Assembly: GCF_014640535.1 (NCBI RefSeq)
Contig: NZ_BMHD01000001.1
Location: 870,214 to 934,213 of the forward strand
From: Cnuibacter physcomitrellae
Lineage (GTDB): Bacteria > Actinomycetota > Actinomycetes > Actinomycetales > Microbacteriaceae
Direction of reading: 5' to 3'
Length of the DNA stretch: 64,000 nucleotides
A program made the translations under genes and the position numbers. The notes beneath the pieces were generated by a model. That model searched no databases, had not been told where the DNA came from, and saw only the letters and a list, made by a program, of their open reading frames with translations. Below, one piece after another: positions 45,973 through 55,185 of the stretch. Position 1 is the first letter of the stretch. Every line of letters starts with the position of its first letter.

Positions 45973-46620
45973 GTGACAGACACCGCGACGACGCCCGCAT
46001 CCGTGTGGGCCGAGATGATGGCCGGCAACGAGCGCTTCGTGGCCGGCACACCCCTGCACCCGCGCCAGGACGTCGAGCGCCGTCACGAGCTCGAGGCCGT
46101 CCAGCGGCCCATGGCGGCCCTGTTCGGCTGCTCCGACTCCCGCCTGGCGGCCGAGATCATCTTCGACCTCGGGCTCGGCGACCTCTTCGTGGTGCGGAAC
46201 GCAGGCCAGGTCATGGCGGAGTCGATCGCGGGTTCGCTGGAGTACGCGGTCGAGGTGCTCGGGGTGAAGCTCATCGTGGTGCTCGGGCACGATGCCTGCG
46301 GCGCCGTCGCCGCGGCGATCGGCTCGGTGGAGCCCGGGGCGGCCCCGCTGCCCGGCAACATCCGCACCCTCGTGCAGAAGATCACCCCCGCCATCTACAA
46401 GCTGCCGTCCCCGCGCGACGAGAACGGCGAGCTGATGGTGGCCGACATCGACCCCCACGAGGTGGGCAGGATGCATCTGCGCGACACGGTGCAGGAGCTG
46501 CTGCAGTCCTCCGACATCGTCGCGCGCGCGGTCGCGGACGGTAGATTGGCCGTGGTGGGCGCGAACTACCGTCTCGCCGAGGGCCGCGCCTACGCCGACA
46601 TCGTGATCGGCGAGGTCTGA
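45973..46620 (+). CDS. beta-class carbonic anhydrase
   Basis: A 215-residue zinc enzyme that interconverts CO2 and bicarbonate. The zinc ligands C53, H106 and C109 and the catalytic D55-R57 dyad (CSDSR) are present, as is VLGHDACGAV. The GTG is preceded by CAGGAGACGAC. The gene lies between the DUF4245 gene and fumC; bicarbonate supply to carboxylases is the usual role. Confidence 0.93.
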   Translation: MTDTATTPASVWAEMMAGNERFVAGTPLHPRQDVERRHELEAVQRPMAALFGCSDSRLAAEIIFDLGLGDLFVVRNAGQVMAESIAGSLEYAVEVLGVKLIVVLGHDACGAVAAAIGSVEPGAAPLPGNIRTLVQKITPAIYKLPSPRDENGELMVADIDPHEVGRMHLRDTVQELLQSSDIVARAVADGRLAVVGANYRLAEGRAYADIVIGEV

Positions 46621-46638
46621 CCTCTTCGCTCGCCCTCC

Positions 46639-46656
46639 CGCTGCGCTCCCGCAGCG
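46639..46656 (+). terminator. small hairpin between carbonic anhydrase and fumC
   Basis: CGCTGCG / CGCAGCG with a 4-nt loop, 18 bases after the stop. No T-tract; a weak candidate terminator. Confidence 0.3.
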
Positions 46657-46684
46657 ATCCTCATGATGAAAGGACGACCACACA

Positions 46685-48097
46685 GTGGTGGACACCGCTC
46701 CCGAGACCGAGTACCGCATCGAGCACGACACGATGGGAGAGGTGAGGGTCCCGAAGTCGGCCCTCTACGCCGCGCAGACCCAGCGCGCGGTCGAGAACTT
46801 CCCCGTCTCGGGCGCCGTGCTCGAGTCGGCGCAGATCGCGGCGCTCGCCCGCATCAAGAAGGCCGCGGCTCAGGCCAACGCCCGCCTCGGAGTCCTCGAG
46901 CAGGACGTCGCCGAGTCGATCGCCGCTGCGGCCGACCGCGTCATCAGCGGTGACCTCGACGCCCAGTTCCCGATCGACGTCTACCAGACGGGATCCGGCA
47001 CCTCGTCCAACATGAACATGAACGAGGTGCTCTCGACGCTCGCGACCGAGTCGTTGGGACGCACCGTGCACCCCAACGACCACGTCAACGCCTCGCAGTC
47101 GTCGAACGACGTGTTTCCCACCTCGGTGCACGTCGCCGTGACCGGCGCGCTCATCCACGACCTCATCCCATCGCTGCAGCACCTCGCGGAGGCCCTCGAG
47201 GAGAAGGCCACCGAGTGGGCCACGGTCGTCAAGTCGGGACGCACCCACCTCATGGACGCCACCCCTGTGACGCTCGGGCAGGAGTTCGGCGGATACGCCG
47301 CGCAGATCCGCCTGGGGATCGAGCGCGTGCAGAACACGCTGCCCCACGTGGCGGAGGTCCCGCTCGGCGGCACCGCCGTGGGCACGGGCATCAACACCCC
47401 GGCGGGCTTCCCGCAGCTCGTCATCTCGCTCCTCGCCGAGGAGACGGGCCTCCCGATCACCGAGGCGCGCGATCACTTCGAGGCCCAGGGCGCGCGCGAC
47501 TCGCTCGTCGAGGCGTCCGGGGCGCTCCGTGTGCTCGCGGTCTCGCTGACGAAGATCTGCAACGACCTCCGGTGGATGGGATCGGGCCCGAACACGGGCC
47601 TCGGCGAGCTCCACATCCCCGACCTCCAGCCCGGCTCGTCGATCATGCCCGGCAAGGTCAACCCGGTCATCCCCGAGGCCGTGCTCCAGGTCGCCTCGCG
47701 TGTGATCGGCAACGACGCCTCGATCGCCTGGTCCGGCGCCTCGGGCTCGTTCGAGCTCAACGTCGCCATCCCCGTGATGGGCACGGCCCTGCTCGAGTCG
47801 ATCCGTCTGCTGTCGTCGTCGTCGGTGCTGCTGGCCGACAAGACCGTCAAGGGTCTCCAGGCCAACGTCGAGCGCGCTCGCGCCCTGGCCGAGTCGTCAC
47901 CCTCGATCGTCACGCCGCTGAACCGCGTGATCGGGTACGAGGCCGCGGCGAAGATCGCGAAGCACTCGGTGGCCAAGGGCATCACCGTGCGCGACGCCGT
48001 CATCGACCTCGGCTTCGTCGAGCGCGGCGAGGTCACCCTCGAGCAGCTCGACTCCGCCCTCGACGTCCTCTCGATGACCCGTCCCGCCCAGTCCTGA
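46685..48097 (+). CDS. fumC: class II fumarate hydratase
   Basis: A 470-residue iron-independent fumarase of the aspartase/fumarase superfamily, converting fumarate to malate in the TCA cycle. Three conserved regions are visible: [14 protein letters not shown], the [10 protein letters not shown] region with its histidine (RTHLMDATP), and the signature [11 protein letters not shown]. The start is GTG (a second GTG follows at once) with AAAGGACGA upstream. Confidence 0.95.
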   Translation: MVDTAPETEYRIEHDTMGEVRVPKSALYAAQTQRAVENFPVSGAVLESAQIAALARIKKAAAQANARLGVLEQDVAESIAAAADRVISGDLDAQFPIDVYQTGSGTSSNMNMNEVLSTLATESLGRTVHPNDHVNASQSSNDVFPTSVHVAVTGALIHDLIPSLQHLAEALEEKATEWATVVKSGRTHLMDATPVTLGQEFGGYAAQIRLGIERVQNTLPHVAEVPLGGTAVGTGINTPAGFPQLVISLLAEETGLPITEARDHFEAQGARDSLVEASGALRVLAVSLTKICNDLRWMGSGPNTGLGELHIPDLQPGSSIMPGKVNPVIPEAVLQVASRVIGNDASIAWSGASGSFELNVAIPVMGTALLESIRLLSSSSVLLADKTVKGLQANVERARALAESSPSIVTPLNRVIGYEAAAKIAKHSVAKGITVRDAVIDLGFVERGEVTLEQLDSALDVLSMTRPAQS

Positions 48098-48138
48098 GGT
48101 CGTCGCGGCCGACGGCCGCACTCCTGCACAACGCCGGT

Positions 48139-48174
48139 GAGCCGGGTGCGCGTCCACAGATGCGCACCCGGCTC
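48139..48174 (+). terminator. hairpin terminator of fumC
   Basis: A perfect 13-bp stem (48139-48151 with 48162-48174) with a 10-nt loop, 41 bases after the fumC stop. It ends the fumC unit; there is no T-tract. The rest of 48098-48209 shows only the promoter of the next gene. Confidence 0.6.
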
Positions 48175-48209
48175 CCTCGTCTCCGCAGGGCAGCCCCTAC
48201 CGTCGTCGC

Positions 48210-48680
48210 ATGCGGTTCCTGCTCCCCCTCCTCGGTCTCGTCACGGTCGCGACGCGGGGAGCGGAGGCGGGCGTGCTGCCCGGGTTGTGGTTCGCCGCGA
48301 CCGGATGGCGGCTCGCGATCACCGATCTCGGGGAACGACGACTCCCGAACGCGCTCACCCTCCCGGGACTCGTCCTCGCTGCAGCAGCGGCCTGCAGAGA
48401 CCCTCCGGCCGGCGTCTGGATGCTCGGGACAGCGGCGGTGCTCTCGCTGAGCTGGTGGGTCGGGGCGGTCGGCATGGGCGACGTCAAGCTCGGGGTGGGA
48501 CTCGCCGGTGCGGTGGTCCTGTTGGGCGGCGCGTCGGCCGCGCTGACGGCCGGCGCCGTCGGCGTCCTGCTCTGCGGTGCGCTGGCGGTCGACGCCATCC
48601 GATCGGGTGACCGGCACCTCCCGCTCGGCCCCCCGATGCTGCTCGCCGCCTGGGCGGGCACGATCGTCGCTCCGGGCTGA
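48210..48680 (+). CDS. prepilin peptidase (A24 family, short form)
   Basis: A 156-residue membrane aspartyl peptidase core with about five helices. Both catalytic aspartates are seen: D39 in AITDLGERRLPN and D91 in GMGDVKLG. It lacks the methyltransferase domain of full-length PilD, as do TadV-type peptidases. It would cleave type IV/Flp prepilins, but no pilus genes are in the window. The ATG is 6 nt after TACCGT, so the mRNA is probably leaderless. Confidence 0.85.
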   Translation: MRFLLPLLGLVTVATRGAEAGVLPGLWFAATGWRLAITDLGERRLPNALTLPGLVLAAAAACRDPPAGVWMLGTAAVLSLSWWVGAVGMGDVKLGVGLAGAVVLLGGASAALTAGAVGVLLCGALAVDAIRSGDRHLPLGPPMLLAAWAGTIVAPG

Positions 48681-48746
48681 CGACGCCCCGACGCACGATG
48701 CCCGCGCCATGGTGACGTGCCTTCGGCGGGCGGCTACCCTGTGGCC

Positions 48747-49298
48747 ATGCGTCCGCTGCGGTACTCCATCAACGTCACGCTCGACGGCTGCGTCGACCAC
48801 CGGGAGGGGCTGGCCGACCCGTCACTCCACAGGCACGCCGCCGAGACGCTCGCCCGGGCCGACGCGCTGATCTTCGGGCGTCGCATCTACACGCTGATGG
48901 AGGACGCCTGGCGCGCCCCCCTCCCACCCTCGATGCCGGAGTGGATGCATCCGTTCGCCGAGACGATCGACGCCGCGAAGAAGTACGTCGTCTCGACCAC
49001 CCTCGAGGCTCCGGACTGGAACGCCGACGTGCTGCGCGGAGGCGACGGTCTCGAGGACGAGATCCGGGCGCTCAAGGCTCAGCCGGGTGAGGGCCTCTAC
49101 ACGGGAGGCGTCACGCTCCCCACGGCCCTCGCCCGGCTCGACCTCATCGACGAGTACGAGTTCATCGTGCATCCCCGAGTGGCCGGCCACGGCCCCTACC
49201 TGTTCGGCGGGCTCCCCTCGCCGATCGAGCTCACCGCGATCGGCGAGACCCGCCTCGGTTCCGGGGCCGTGGCCACCCGGTACATCCCGACCCGCTGA
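48747..49298 (+). CDS. RibD C-terminal/dihydrofolate-reductase-like protein
   Basis: A 183-residue protein of the stand-alone RibD_C/DHFR-fold family. It begins YSINVTLDGCVDH, shows ALIFGRRIYTLMEDAW, and has GLYTGGVTLPTAL in the nucleotide-binding region and HPRVAGHGPYLF near the C-terminus. Family members bind NADPH, but the substrate is unknown; folate or flavin-related reduction cannot be assigned. The ATG is 6 nt after TACCCT. It converges on phoH2 with only 3 bases between the stop codons. Confidence 0.85.
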   Translation: MRPLRYSINVTLDGCVDHREGLADPSLHRHAAETLARADALIFGRRIYTLMEDAWRAPLPPSMPEWMHPFAETIDAAKKYVVSTTLEAPDWNADVLRGGDGLEDEIRALKAQPGEGLYTGGVTLPTALARLDLIDEYEFIVHPRVAGHGPYLFGGLPSPIELTAIGETRLGSGAVATRYIPTR

Positions 49299-49301
49299 CC
49301 T

Positions 49302-50684
49302 CTACGCCAGCTCGTTCGACTCCAGCATCTCGGTCACGAGAGCCGCGATGGCGGAGCGCTCCGACCGGGTGAAGGTGACGTGCCCGAACAGCGAGTGCCC
49401 CTTCAGCGTCTCGATCACGGAGGCGACGCCGTCGTGCCGGCCGACACGCAGGTTGTCGCGCTGCGCCACGTCGTGGGTCAGCACCACCCGCGAGTTCTGC
49501 CCGATGCGCGAGAGCACGGTGAGGAGCACGTTGCGCTCGAGCGACTGCGCCTCGTCGACGATCACGAAGGCGTCGTGCAGCGAACGGCCTCGGATGTGGG
49601 TCAGCGGCAGCACCTCGAGGATGCCGCGGTCGACGACCTCGTCGAGCACGTTCTGCGAGACGAGCGACCCGAGCGTGTCGAACACGGCCTGCGCCCACGG
49701 GTTCATCTTCTCGGTCGCGTCGCCGGGGAGGTATCCGAGCTCCTGCCCGCCCACCGCGTAGAGCGGCCGGAAGACCATGATCTTCCGGTGCTGCTGCCTC
49801 TCCAGCACCGCGTCGAGGCCGGCGCACAGGGCGAGCGCCGACTTGCCCGTGCCCGCGCGTCCGCCGAGCGACACGATCCCGATCTCCGGGTCGAGCAGCA
49901 TGTCGATCGCGATGCGCTGCTCGGCCGAGCGGCCGTGCACTCCGAACACGTCGCGGTCGCCGCGCACCAGGCGCAGCGCGCCCTGACCGGTCACCCGGCC
50001 GAGAGCCGATCCGCGGTCGGAGTGGATCACGAGCCCGGTGTTGATGGGCAGACCGTCGACGACGGAGGTGTCGAGCTCCTCGTGCTCGTACAGCTTCGAC
50101 ATGAGATCGGAGCCGAGCGAGATGTCGGTGATGCCCGTCCAGCCGGAGTCGGGCGCCTGCTCGGCTCGATACTCCTCGGCGGTGAGACCGATCGAGGCGG
50201 CCTTCACGCGCAGCGGGAGGTCCTTGGAGACCACCGTGACGTCGAGCCCGTCGTTCGACAGGTTGAGGGCCACGGCGAGGATGCGGGTGTCGTTGTCTCC
50301 GAGCTGGAGACCGGACGGCAGCACCGACTGGTTGGAGTGGTTGAGCTCGACGCGGACGCTTCCGCCGTTCTCGAGCGCGATCGGGAAGTCGAGTCGCTCG
50401 TGCTGGATGCGCAGCTCGTCGAGGTTGCGCAGCGCCTGGCGGGCGAAGTACCCGATCTCGGGGTCGTTCCGCTTCTTCTCCAGCTCCGAGATCACCACCA
50501 CCGGCAGCACGACGTCGTGCTCCGCGAATCGGAAGATCGCCTTCGGGTCAGACAACAGGACCGAGGTATCCAGGACATAGGTACGCTCGGTCTGCTTGAC
50601 GGTGTCCGGGGTGCTGCCTGAGGGCGAGACGTCCTTTCGAGTGATCTTGCTGGGCTTGCGGGTCATGGGCTCGGCCACATCCAC
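49302..50684 (-). CDS. phoH2: PhoH2: PIN-domain ribonuclease fused to PhoH ATPase
   Basis: A 460-residue fusion. The PIN domain (about 33-165) has acidic residues D39, E67 and D130 of the nuclease site ([21 protein letters not shown]). The PhoH P-loop domain (about 250-455) has Walker [10 protein letters not shown] at 274-282 and FVIVDEAQS. PhoH2 proteins of mycobacteria are known sequence-specific, ATP-dependent RNA helicase/ribonucleases. Start choices are GTG at 50684, GTG at 50678 or ATG at 50666; none has a clear ribosome site, so the N-terminus is uncertain. Confidence 0.92.
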   Translation of the reverse strand: MDVAEPMTRKPSKITRKDVSPSGSTPDTVKQTERTYVLDTSVLLSDPKAIFRFAEHDVVLPVVVISELEKKRNDPEIGYFARQALRNLDELRIQHERLDFPIALENGGSVRVELNHSNQSVLPSGLQLGDNDTRILAVALNLSNDGLDVTVVSKDLPLRVKAASIGLTAEEYRAEQAPDSGWTGITDISLGSDLMSKLYEHEELDTSVVDGLPINTGLVIHSDRGSALGRVTGQGALRLVRGDRDVFGVHGRSAEQRIAIDMLLDPEIGIVSLGGRAGTGKSALALCAGLDAVLERQQHRKIMVFRPLYAVGGQELGYLPGDATEKMNPWAQAVFDTLGSLVSQNVLDEVVDRGILEVLPLTHIRGRSLHDAFVIVDEAQSLERNVLLTVLSRIGQNSRVVLTHDVAQRDNLRVGRHDGVASVIETLKGHSLFGHVTFTRSERSAIAALVTEMLESNELA

Positions 50685-50691
50685 TCCAACC

Positions 50692-50710
50692 CCGAGCGCG
50701 TGGCGCTCGG
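50692..50710 (-). other. hairpin in the phoH2 leader
   Basis: CCGAGCGC / GCGCTCGG with a 3-nt loop ends 7 bases before the GTG at 50684, followed by GGGGTTGGA. It may influence translation initiation of phoH2. The 50685-50866 gap otherwise shows no gene; a 12-bp palindrome, TACACCGGTGTA (50853-50864), follows the uppS stop. Confidence 0.35.
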
Positions 50711-50866
50711 ACCGTGTAACGAGTCGGCCAGTGGATCGCGAAACGAACTTATGTGGCCGTCTCGACCAGGTGCCATACCTGATGACACTGAAACTACGTC
50801 TCCGGCGCCCCTGGCGGGTTACGACACGCGACCGATCAGATTAACGCCGAGTTACACCGGTGTAGT

Positions 50867-51652
50867 TCATCCGCCGTAGCGGCGGTGGCGACGGGCGTAG
50901 TCGCGGAGGGCCCGCAGGAAGTCGACCTCGCGGACGTCGGGGCCGAGGGCCTCCATGAAGTAGAACTCGCTGTGCGCGCTCTGCCAGAGCATGAAGTCGC
51001 TGAGGCGCTGCTCCCCCGAGGTGCGGATGACCAGATCGGGATCGGGCTGACCACCCGTGTAGAGGTGCTCGGCGATCAGCTCCTGGTCGATCGACGCCTC
51101 GAGCTCGTCGAACCCGTGACCCGCCGCGCGGTGCGCCTGGATGATGCTCCGCACGGCCTCCGCGATCTCGTGGCGGCCGCCGTAGCCGACGGCGAGGTTG
51201 ACGTGCAGGCCTGTCGCGGAGGCGGTGCTCGCCTCCGCGTCGCGCAGCGCGGCCACGAGATGGTCGGGCAGACCGGTGTCGGAGCCGATGTGCTGCACCC
51301 GCCAGTCGCGGTAGTGCGAGACGTCGTAGGCGAGGTCGGCGATGATGCGCACGAGCTCGTCGAGCTCCTCGGATCCGCGGTTCTTCAGGTTGTCGGTCGA
51401 CAGCAGGTAGAGCGTGACGACCTCGATGCCGAGGTCGTCGCACCACTGCAGGAACTCCAGCATCTTGGCCGCGCCGGCGCGATGGCCGTGCGCGGCGGTC
51501 TCGAGGGCCCGCTGCTTCGCCCAGCGGCGGTTCCCGTCGACGATCATGGCGACGTGCTTGGGCAGCACGGCCGATCCGAGGCTCTTGCGGATGCGCCGCT
51601 GGTACACCCGGTAGAGAAGGCCCTCCCCGAGGAGGTCGCGGCGGATCGGCAC
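50867..51652 (-). CDS. uppS: isoprenyl transferase (undecaprenyl/decaprenyl diphosphate synthase type)
   Basis: A 261-residue cis-prenyltransferase. It has the active-site MIVDGNRRWAK (D39) and the C-terminal DLVIRTSGEQRLSDFMLWQ motif. It elongates allylic diphosphates with isopentenyl diphosphate to make polyprenyl carriers for cell-wall synthesis. The frame continues to 51928, but the GTG at 51652 gives the usual length and has TACGGT 6 nt upstream. It is divergent from the hemolysin III-type gene. Chain length cannot be read from sequence. Confidence 0.93.
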   Translation of the reverse strand: MPIRRDLLGEGLLYRVYQRRIRKSLGSAVLPKHVAMIVDGNRRWAKQRALETAAHGHRAGAAKMLEFLQWCDDLGIEVVTLYLLSTDNLKNRGSEELDELVRIIADLAYDVSHYRDWRVQHIGSDTGLPDHLVAALRDAEASTASATGLHVNLAVGYGGRHEIAEAVRSIIQAHRAAGHGFDELEASIDQELIAEHLYTGGQPDPDLVIRTSGEQRLSDFMLWQSAHSEFYFMEALGPDVREVDFLRALRDYARRHRRYGG

Positions 51653-51658
51653 AGGCCT

Positions 51659-51664
51659 ACCGTA
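51659..51664 (-). promoter_or_regulatory. -10 hexamer deciding the uppS start
   Basis: TACGGT ends 6 nt before the GTG at 51652 and no ribosome site is visible, so a leaderless transcript starts here. Confidence 0.4.
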
Positions 51665-51722
51665 CTCGCCCGACAGACGTTCTCCCAGCCGACCACCGAT
51701 GCCAGCACGTAGCCTTGACCCC

Positions 51723-52418
51723 ATGAGCTCCGCCCACATCCCCGTCCTCGAGGAGGCCTCGTCTCCGGCACCCGAGGAGGTGCGTCCGTCGTGGCGCGGC
51801 TGGCTGCACGCCGGCATGCTCCCCCTGTCGATCGCGGCGGGCATCGTCCTCATCTGCCTGGGCGACGGCGCGGTGGCGAAGTGGACGAGCGCGGTCTTCA
51901 TGGCCACGTCGATCATGCTGTTCGGCAACTCGGCGCTGTATCACCGGTTCGCCTGGACGCCGAGGGCGAAGCTGCTTCTCAAGCGCATCGACCACTCGAA
52001 CATCTTCCTGCTGATCGCGGGCACCTACACACCCATGGCGGCGCTGACGCTGCCCGGCGACAAGGCCGCGATCCTGCTCTCGCTCGTGTGGGGCGGCGCG
52101 ATCCTCGGCATCGCGTTCCGCGTGTTCTGGATCGGCGCACCGCGCTGGCTGTACGTCGCGCTCTATCTCCTGCTCGGCTGGGCCGCCGTGATGTACGTGG
52201 TCGACATCTACACCGCGAACCCCGCCACGATGATCCTGGTCGGGGTCGGCGGGATCGCCTACAGCCTGGGCGCCGTCGCCTACGCGCTCAAGCGGCCGAA
52301 CCCGTTCCCGGGTCGCTTCGGCTTCCACGAGGTGTTCCACGCGTTCACCGTCATCGCGTTCCTCTGCCACTGGACGGCGATCCTCCTCGTCGCCATCGCC
52401 CCGCCCAACGGCGTCTGA
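51723..52418 (+). CDS. hemolysin III/PAQR-family membrane protein
   Basis: A 231-residue, seven-helix protein of the HlyIII/PAQR family. Conserved elements are the SALYHRF stretch, DHSNIFLLIAGTYTP and a C-terminal FHEVFHAFTV with the metal-binding histidines. Bacterial members are linked to membrane homeostasis, and hemolysin activity is not general. The ATG follows TAGCCT by 7 nt, suggesting a leaderless mRNA. It converges across a palindrome on the minus-strand unit ending at 52535. Confidence 0.9.
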   Translation: MSSAHIPVLEEASSPAPEEVRPSWRGWLHAGMLPLSIAAGIVLICLGDGAVAKWTSAVFMATSIMLFGNSALYHRFAWTPRAKLLLKRIDHSNIFLLIAGTYTPMAALTLPGDKAAILLSLVWGGAILGIAFRVFWIGAPRWLYVALYLLLGWAAVMYVVDIYTANPATMILVGVGGIAYSLGAVAYALKRPNPFPGRFGFHEVFHAFTVIAFLCHWTAILLVAIAPPNGV

Positions 52419-52437
52419 TTGGGCTGCGGGCGTCACC

Positions 52438-52498
52438 TCGACACCGAATCGGCGGAAGTCCCGCCCCATTCGCCGAACTTGCCTCGGATCGGTGTCGA
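52438..52498. repeat. imperfect palindrome in a convergent gap, copy C
   Basis: A 10-bp outer stem, TCGACACCGA / TCGGTGTCGA (52438-52447 with 52489-52498), encloses a second stem, TCGGCG / CGCCGA (52449-52454 with 52471-52476). It lies in the gap between convergent genes, as do copies A and B, but its sequence differs. A bidirectional terminator is the simplest reading. Confidence 0.55.
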
Positions 52499-52534
52499 AG
52501 CGACGGCATCCCCGAGAAATCCCGGGGAGCGACG

Positions 52535-52798
52535 TCAGCGCTTCGGGGCGCCCGTGCCCTTGCCCTTGTCGCCGCGGCTCTGCGCGGCCAGCTCCTCCTC
52601 GAGCTCGGCCCGCACCTGCTCGCGGTAGTTGACCCGGCGCACGCGGCGCACCATGTCGATGACGAGGAGCACCGTCACGGTCGCGACCAGGAACGTGACG
52701 ATGAACCCCACCACGCCCGGCGTGACGGTGTCGGGGTCGGGGGTCGTCTCGTCGGCGAGCAGCCACACCGAGGTGGCGGCGGAGAACAGGGGGGTCAT
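52535..52798 (-). CDS. small single-pass membrane protein
   Basis: An 87-residue protein. A hydrophobic N-terminus and a central helix (about 28-50: VTPGVVGFIVTFLVATVTVL then VIDMVRRVRRVNYREQ) are followed by an acidic/basic coiled segment (RAELEEELAAQ) and a basic tail. The family is unknown. The ATG overlaps the mca stop (ATGA), so it is translated with mca. A membrane partner for mycothiol metabolism is possible but not shown. Confidence 0.7.
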   Translation of the reverse strand: MTPLFSAATSVWLLADETTPDPDTVTPGVVGFIVTFLVATVTVLLVIDMVRRVRRVNYREQVRAELEEELAAQSRGDKGKGTGAPKR

Positions 52799-53682
52799 GC
52801 GTCCTCGATCCCGGCGAACAGGTCGCTCTCGACGTCGCCGACGGCGGTCAGCGGGGAGATCCGCGACGCGGCCAGCTGGAAGTCCTCGTACGGCCAGGCC
52901 CGGCGCTGCATGTCGTTGGGCCAGAAGAAGAAGGGGGTGTCGGGGGCGACCTGGCTGGCGTGAGCTCGCAGAGCGGAGTCGCGCACCTCGAAGAACCCGC
53001 CCGCCGGCACCCTCGTGGTCACCACGGGCTGCTCGCGCTTCGTCATCCACTCGCGCATCTCGGTGAACGAGGCGAGCAGGGGGCTCTCGGGACTCTCGCT
53101 CTGCAGGGTGTCGAACACCGCCTCGAACCTCGCGGGGTTCATGATCCGGTCGTAGTAGACCTTCGAGACCGCCCACGGCTCCCCCGCACCCGGGTACGCC
53201 GCCGCGTCGGCGGCCGCCTCGTAGGCGTGCATCGAGATCTCGTGGCACCGGATGTGGTCGGGATGCGGGTACCCGCCGTTCTCGTCGTACGTCACGAGGA
53301 CCTGGGGCTGGAACCGGCGGATCAGGCGCACGAGCGGCGCCGCCGAGATCTCCACGGGGATCGCCCCGAACGCGTTGGCCGGCAGCGGGTCGCCCTCCTC
53401 GGGCAGACCCGAGTCGTGGTAGCCCAGCCAGCGGTGCTGGAAGCCGACGGCCTTCTGCGCCGCCGCCATCTCGACGCGGCGCAGACCCGCCATGTCGCGT
53501 TCGGCCCAGCTCCGGTCGGCGAGGGACTCGTTGAGGATCGAGCCGCGCTCCCCTCCGGTGCAGCTGACCACCATCACCTCGACGCCCCGATCGAGGTAGT
53601 ACGCGTAGGTCGCGGCTCCCTTGCTCGACTCGTCGTCGGGATGGGCGTGCACCGCCATCAAACGGAGGCTCAGCGGTCTCAA
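52795..53682 (-). CDS. mca: mycothiol S-conjugate amidase
   Basis: A 295-residue zinc amidase of the PIG-L/LmbE family. It hydrolyses mycothiol conjugates of electrophiles to mercapturic acids and glucosaminyl-inositol for export. The zinc motif HPDD (14-17, in VHAHPDDES) and the later HPDH (in GGYPHPDHIRCHE) are present, and the length matches Mca rather than MshB. The predicted TTG start has TAGGAGT very close; the ATG at 53658 (MAVHAHPDD) is an alternative. It is divergent from a DUF4307 gene and followed by a coupled small membrane protein. Confidence 0.9.
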   Translation of the reverse strand: MRPLSLRLMAVHAHPDDESSKGAATYAYYLDRGVEVMVVSCTGGERGSILNESLADRSWAERDMAGLRRVEMAAAQKAVGFQHRWLGYHDSGLPEEGDPLPANAFGAIPVEISAAPLVRLIRRFQPQVLVTYDENGGYPHPDHIRCHEISMHAYEAAADAAAYPGAGEPWAVSKVYYDRIMNPARFEAVFDTLQSESPESPLLASFTEMREWMTKREQPVVTTRVPAGGFFEVRDSALRAHASQVAPDTPFFFWPNDMQRRAWPYEDFQLAASRISPLTAVGDVESDLFAGIEDA

Positions 53683-53749
53683 CTCCTAGGAAGTACGTCT
53701 ACCCTTGTGGTGCATCCAGACTATCCGTTCGAGTCCGAGAGGTCGCCGC

Positions 53750-54208
53750 GTGAGCAGGGACGAGGAGATCGAGACGCCGGTTCCGGCGTACATTGATCCC
53801 GACGACCGGATCGAGCCGGCGGAGATCGCCGCACGCTACGGCCGCACGCGCAGCCGCCGCGTCCGCGGCCGGGTCTTCGCGATCGGCGGCACGATCGCCG
53901 CGCTCGTGGTCGCGGGCACGTGGGTCGTCTGGGCGGGACTCGACGGCGACTCGGCGACCATCCAGGCCACCGACACCGGCCACGAGGTGATCGACGACAC
54001 CGCGGTCACGGTCGACTGGAACCTCTCCGCACCGGCGGGCGCCTCCGTCCGCTGCGCGATCCAGGCGATGAACGCCGACTTCCGCACGGTCGGCTGGAAG
54101 GTCGTCGACGTGCCCCCGAGCGACACCGCGATCCGTCCCCTCTCCGACACCGTGCGGACCACGGAGCTGGCCACGACCGGTTTGATCTCCAGCTGCTGGC
54201 TGACGTAG
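53750..54208 (+). CDS. single-pass membrane protein (DUF4307-like)
   Basis: A 152-residue protein. A cytoplasmic N-terminus (about 1-42) contains ARYGRTRSRRVRGR, a helix (about 43-66) spans the membrane, and an extracytoplasmic domain with two cysteines ends in SSCWLT. It matches the DUF4307 family that lies between mca and greA in many Actinobacteria; function is unknown. The GTG is chosen because GAGAGGTC precedes it by 7 nt. greA starts 60 bp downstream. Confidence 0.8.
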   Translation: MSRDEEIETPVPAYIDPDDRIEPAEIAARYGRTRSRRVRGRVFAIGGTIAALVVAGTWVVWAGLDGDSATIQATDTGHEVIDDTAVTVDWNLSAPAGASVRCAIQAMNADFRTVGWKVVDVPPSDTAIRPLSDTVRTTELATTGLISSCWLT

Positions 54209-54268
54209 AGTGCTCTGATACGTCCGGGCCGGGGGTCCGGGCGTCGAGCTTTAACGAGGAGTGCTTTC

Positions 54269-54748
54269 ATGGCAGAGGCCACCTTCCTGACGCAGGACGC
54301 ATACGACCGACTCGCCGCCGAGCTCGAGGAGCTGAGCGGCCCCGCGCGCATCGACATCGCGAAGAAGATCGAGGCCGCTCGCGAGGAGGGCGACCTCAAG
54401 GAGAACGGCGGCTACCACGCCGCGAAGGACGAGCAGGGCAAGATCGAGGCTCGTATCCGCCAGCTCACCGAGCTGCTGCGCACCGCCGAGGTCGGCGAGG
54501 CCAAGGAGAGCCACGGCGTGGTCGAGCCGGGCACCGTCGTGACCGCTCTCGTGGCCGGGGGCGAGGAGCGCTTCCTGCTGGGCTCGCGCGAGATCGCGGG
54601 CCAGACCGACCTCGACGTGTACAGCGAGCAGAGCCCGCTCGGCAGCGCGATCATCGGCCTGAAGATCGGCGAGAAGACCACGTACACCGCGCCGAACGGC
54701 CGCGACATCGCGGTCGAGATCGTCAACGTCGAGACCTTCGCCGGCTGA
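54269..54748 (+). CDS. greA: transcription elongation factor GreA
   Basis: A 159-residue factor that rescues backtracked RNA polymerase by stimulating transcript cleavage. The N-terminal coiled coil (about 1-75) carries the tip acidic residues in AREEGDLKENGGYH, and the C-terminal FKBP-like domain contains SPLGSAIIGLKIGEK. A GAGGAGTG site lies about 8 nt before the ATG. Confidence 0.95.
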   Translation: MAEATFLTQDAYDRLAAELEELSGPARIDIAKKIEAAREEGDLKENGGYHAAKDEQGKIEARIRQLTELLRTAEVGEAKESHGVVEPGTVVTALVAGGEERFLLGSREIAGQTDLDVYSEQSPLGSAIIGLKIGEKTTYTAPNGRDIAVEIVNVETFAG

Positions 54749-54755
54749 TCCGACC

Positions 54756-54776
54756 CGGGCCGCGAGCCGCGGCCCG
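54756..54776 (+). terminator. hairpin after greA
   Basis: A 9-bp GC stem (54756-54764 with 54768-54776) with an AGC loop, 7 bases after the greA stop in the gap to the convergent MerR gene. No T-tract. Confidence 0.5.
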
Positions 54777-54827
54777 CAACGCCGCGCGCGTCCGACGCAG
54801 GCACGCCGTCGTCCGAGGGCGCGGCGC

Positions 54828-55169
54828 TCAGCTCACCTGCTCGACGATGCGGGCGAGTGCGGCGTGCGACGCCGTCAGCTCCGCGATCCGCTCGGCCATG
54901 CGGTCCCGTACCTCGGCGAGCTGATCCCGCGAGGCCCTGTGTACCTCGGGGGCGGCGTCTCCGCTGCACGCGAGGACGGTGGCGGCGAGCTCGCGGCTGA
55001 CGCCGAGCTCGAACAGCAGGTGGAGGTTCCGTGCCCGGGCGACGGCGCTCTCGTCGTACTCCCGGTAGCCGTTGAGGCCGCGGTCGGCCGTGAGGAGGCC
55101 GTGCTGCTCGTAGTACCTCAGGGATCGGGGGCTCACGCCGCTCCGACGGCTCAGCTCGCCGATGAGCAT
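54828..55169 (-). CDS. MerR-family transcriptional regulator
   Basis: A 113-residue regulator with an N-terminal winged helix-turn-helix (LIGELSRRSGVSPRSLRYYEQHGLL split over the first 25 residues) and a coiled-coil dimerisation helix. It has no cysteine cluster typical of metal sensors (one C near residue 68), so it probably senses something else. GAGGAG precedes the ATG by 6-8 nt. The gene is divergent from an esterase gene whose promoter has the 19-bp spacer typical of MerR targets. Confidence 0.88.
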   Translation of the reverse strand: MLIGELSRRSGVSPRSLRYYEQHGLLTADRGLNGYREYDESAVARARNLHLLFELGVSRELAATVLACSGDAAPEVHRASRDQLAEVRDRMAERIAELTASHAALARIVEQVS

Positions 55170-55185
55170 GGGGTCTCCTCTCCGC

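Noticed and set aside
46639-46656. Strong terminator between carbonic anhydrase and fumC
   Set aside because: The stem is only 7 bp with no T-tract; it is listed only as a weak candidate.
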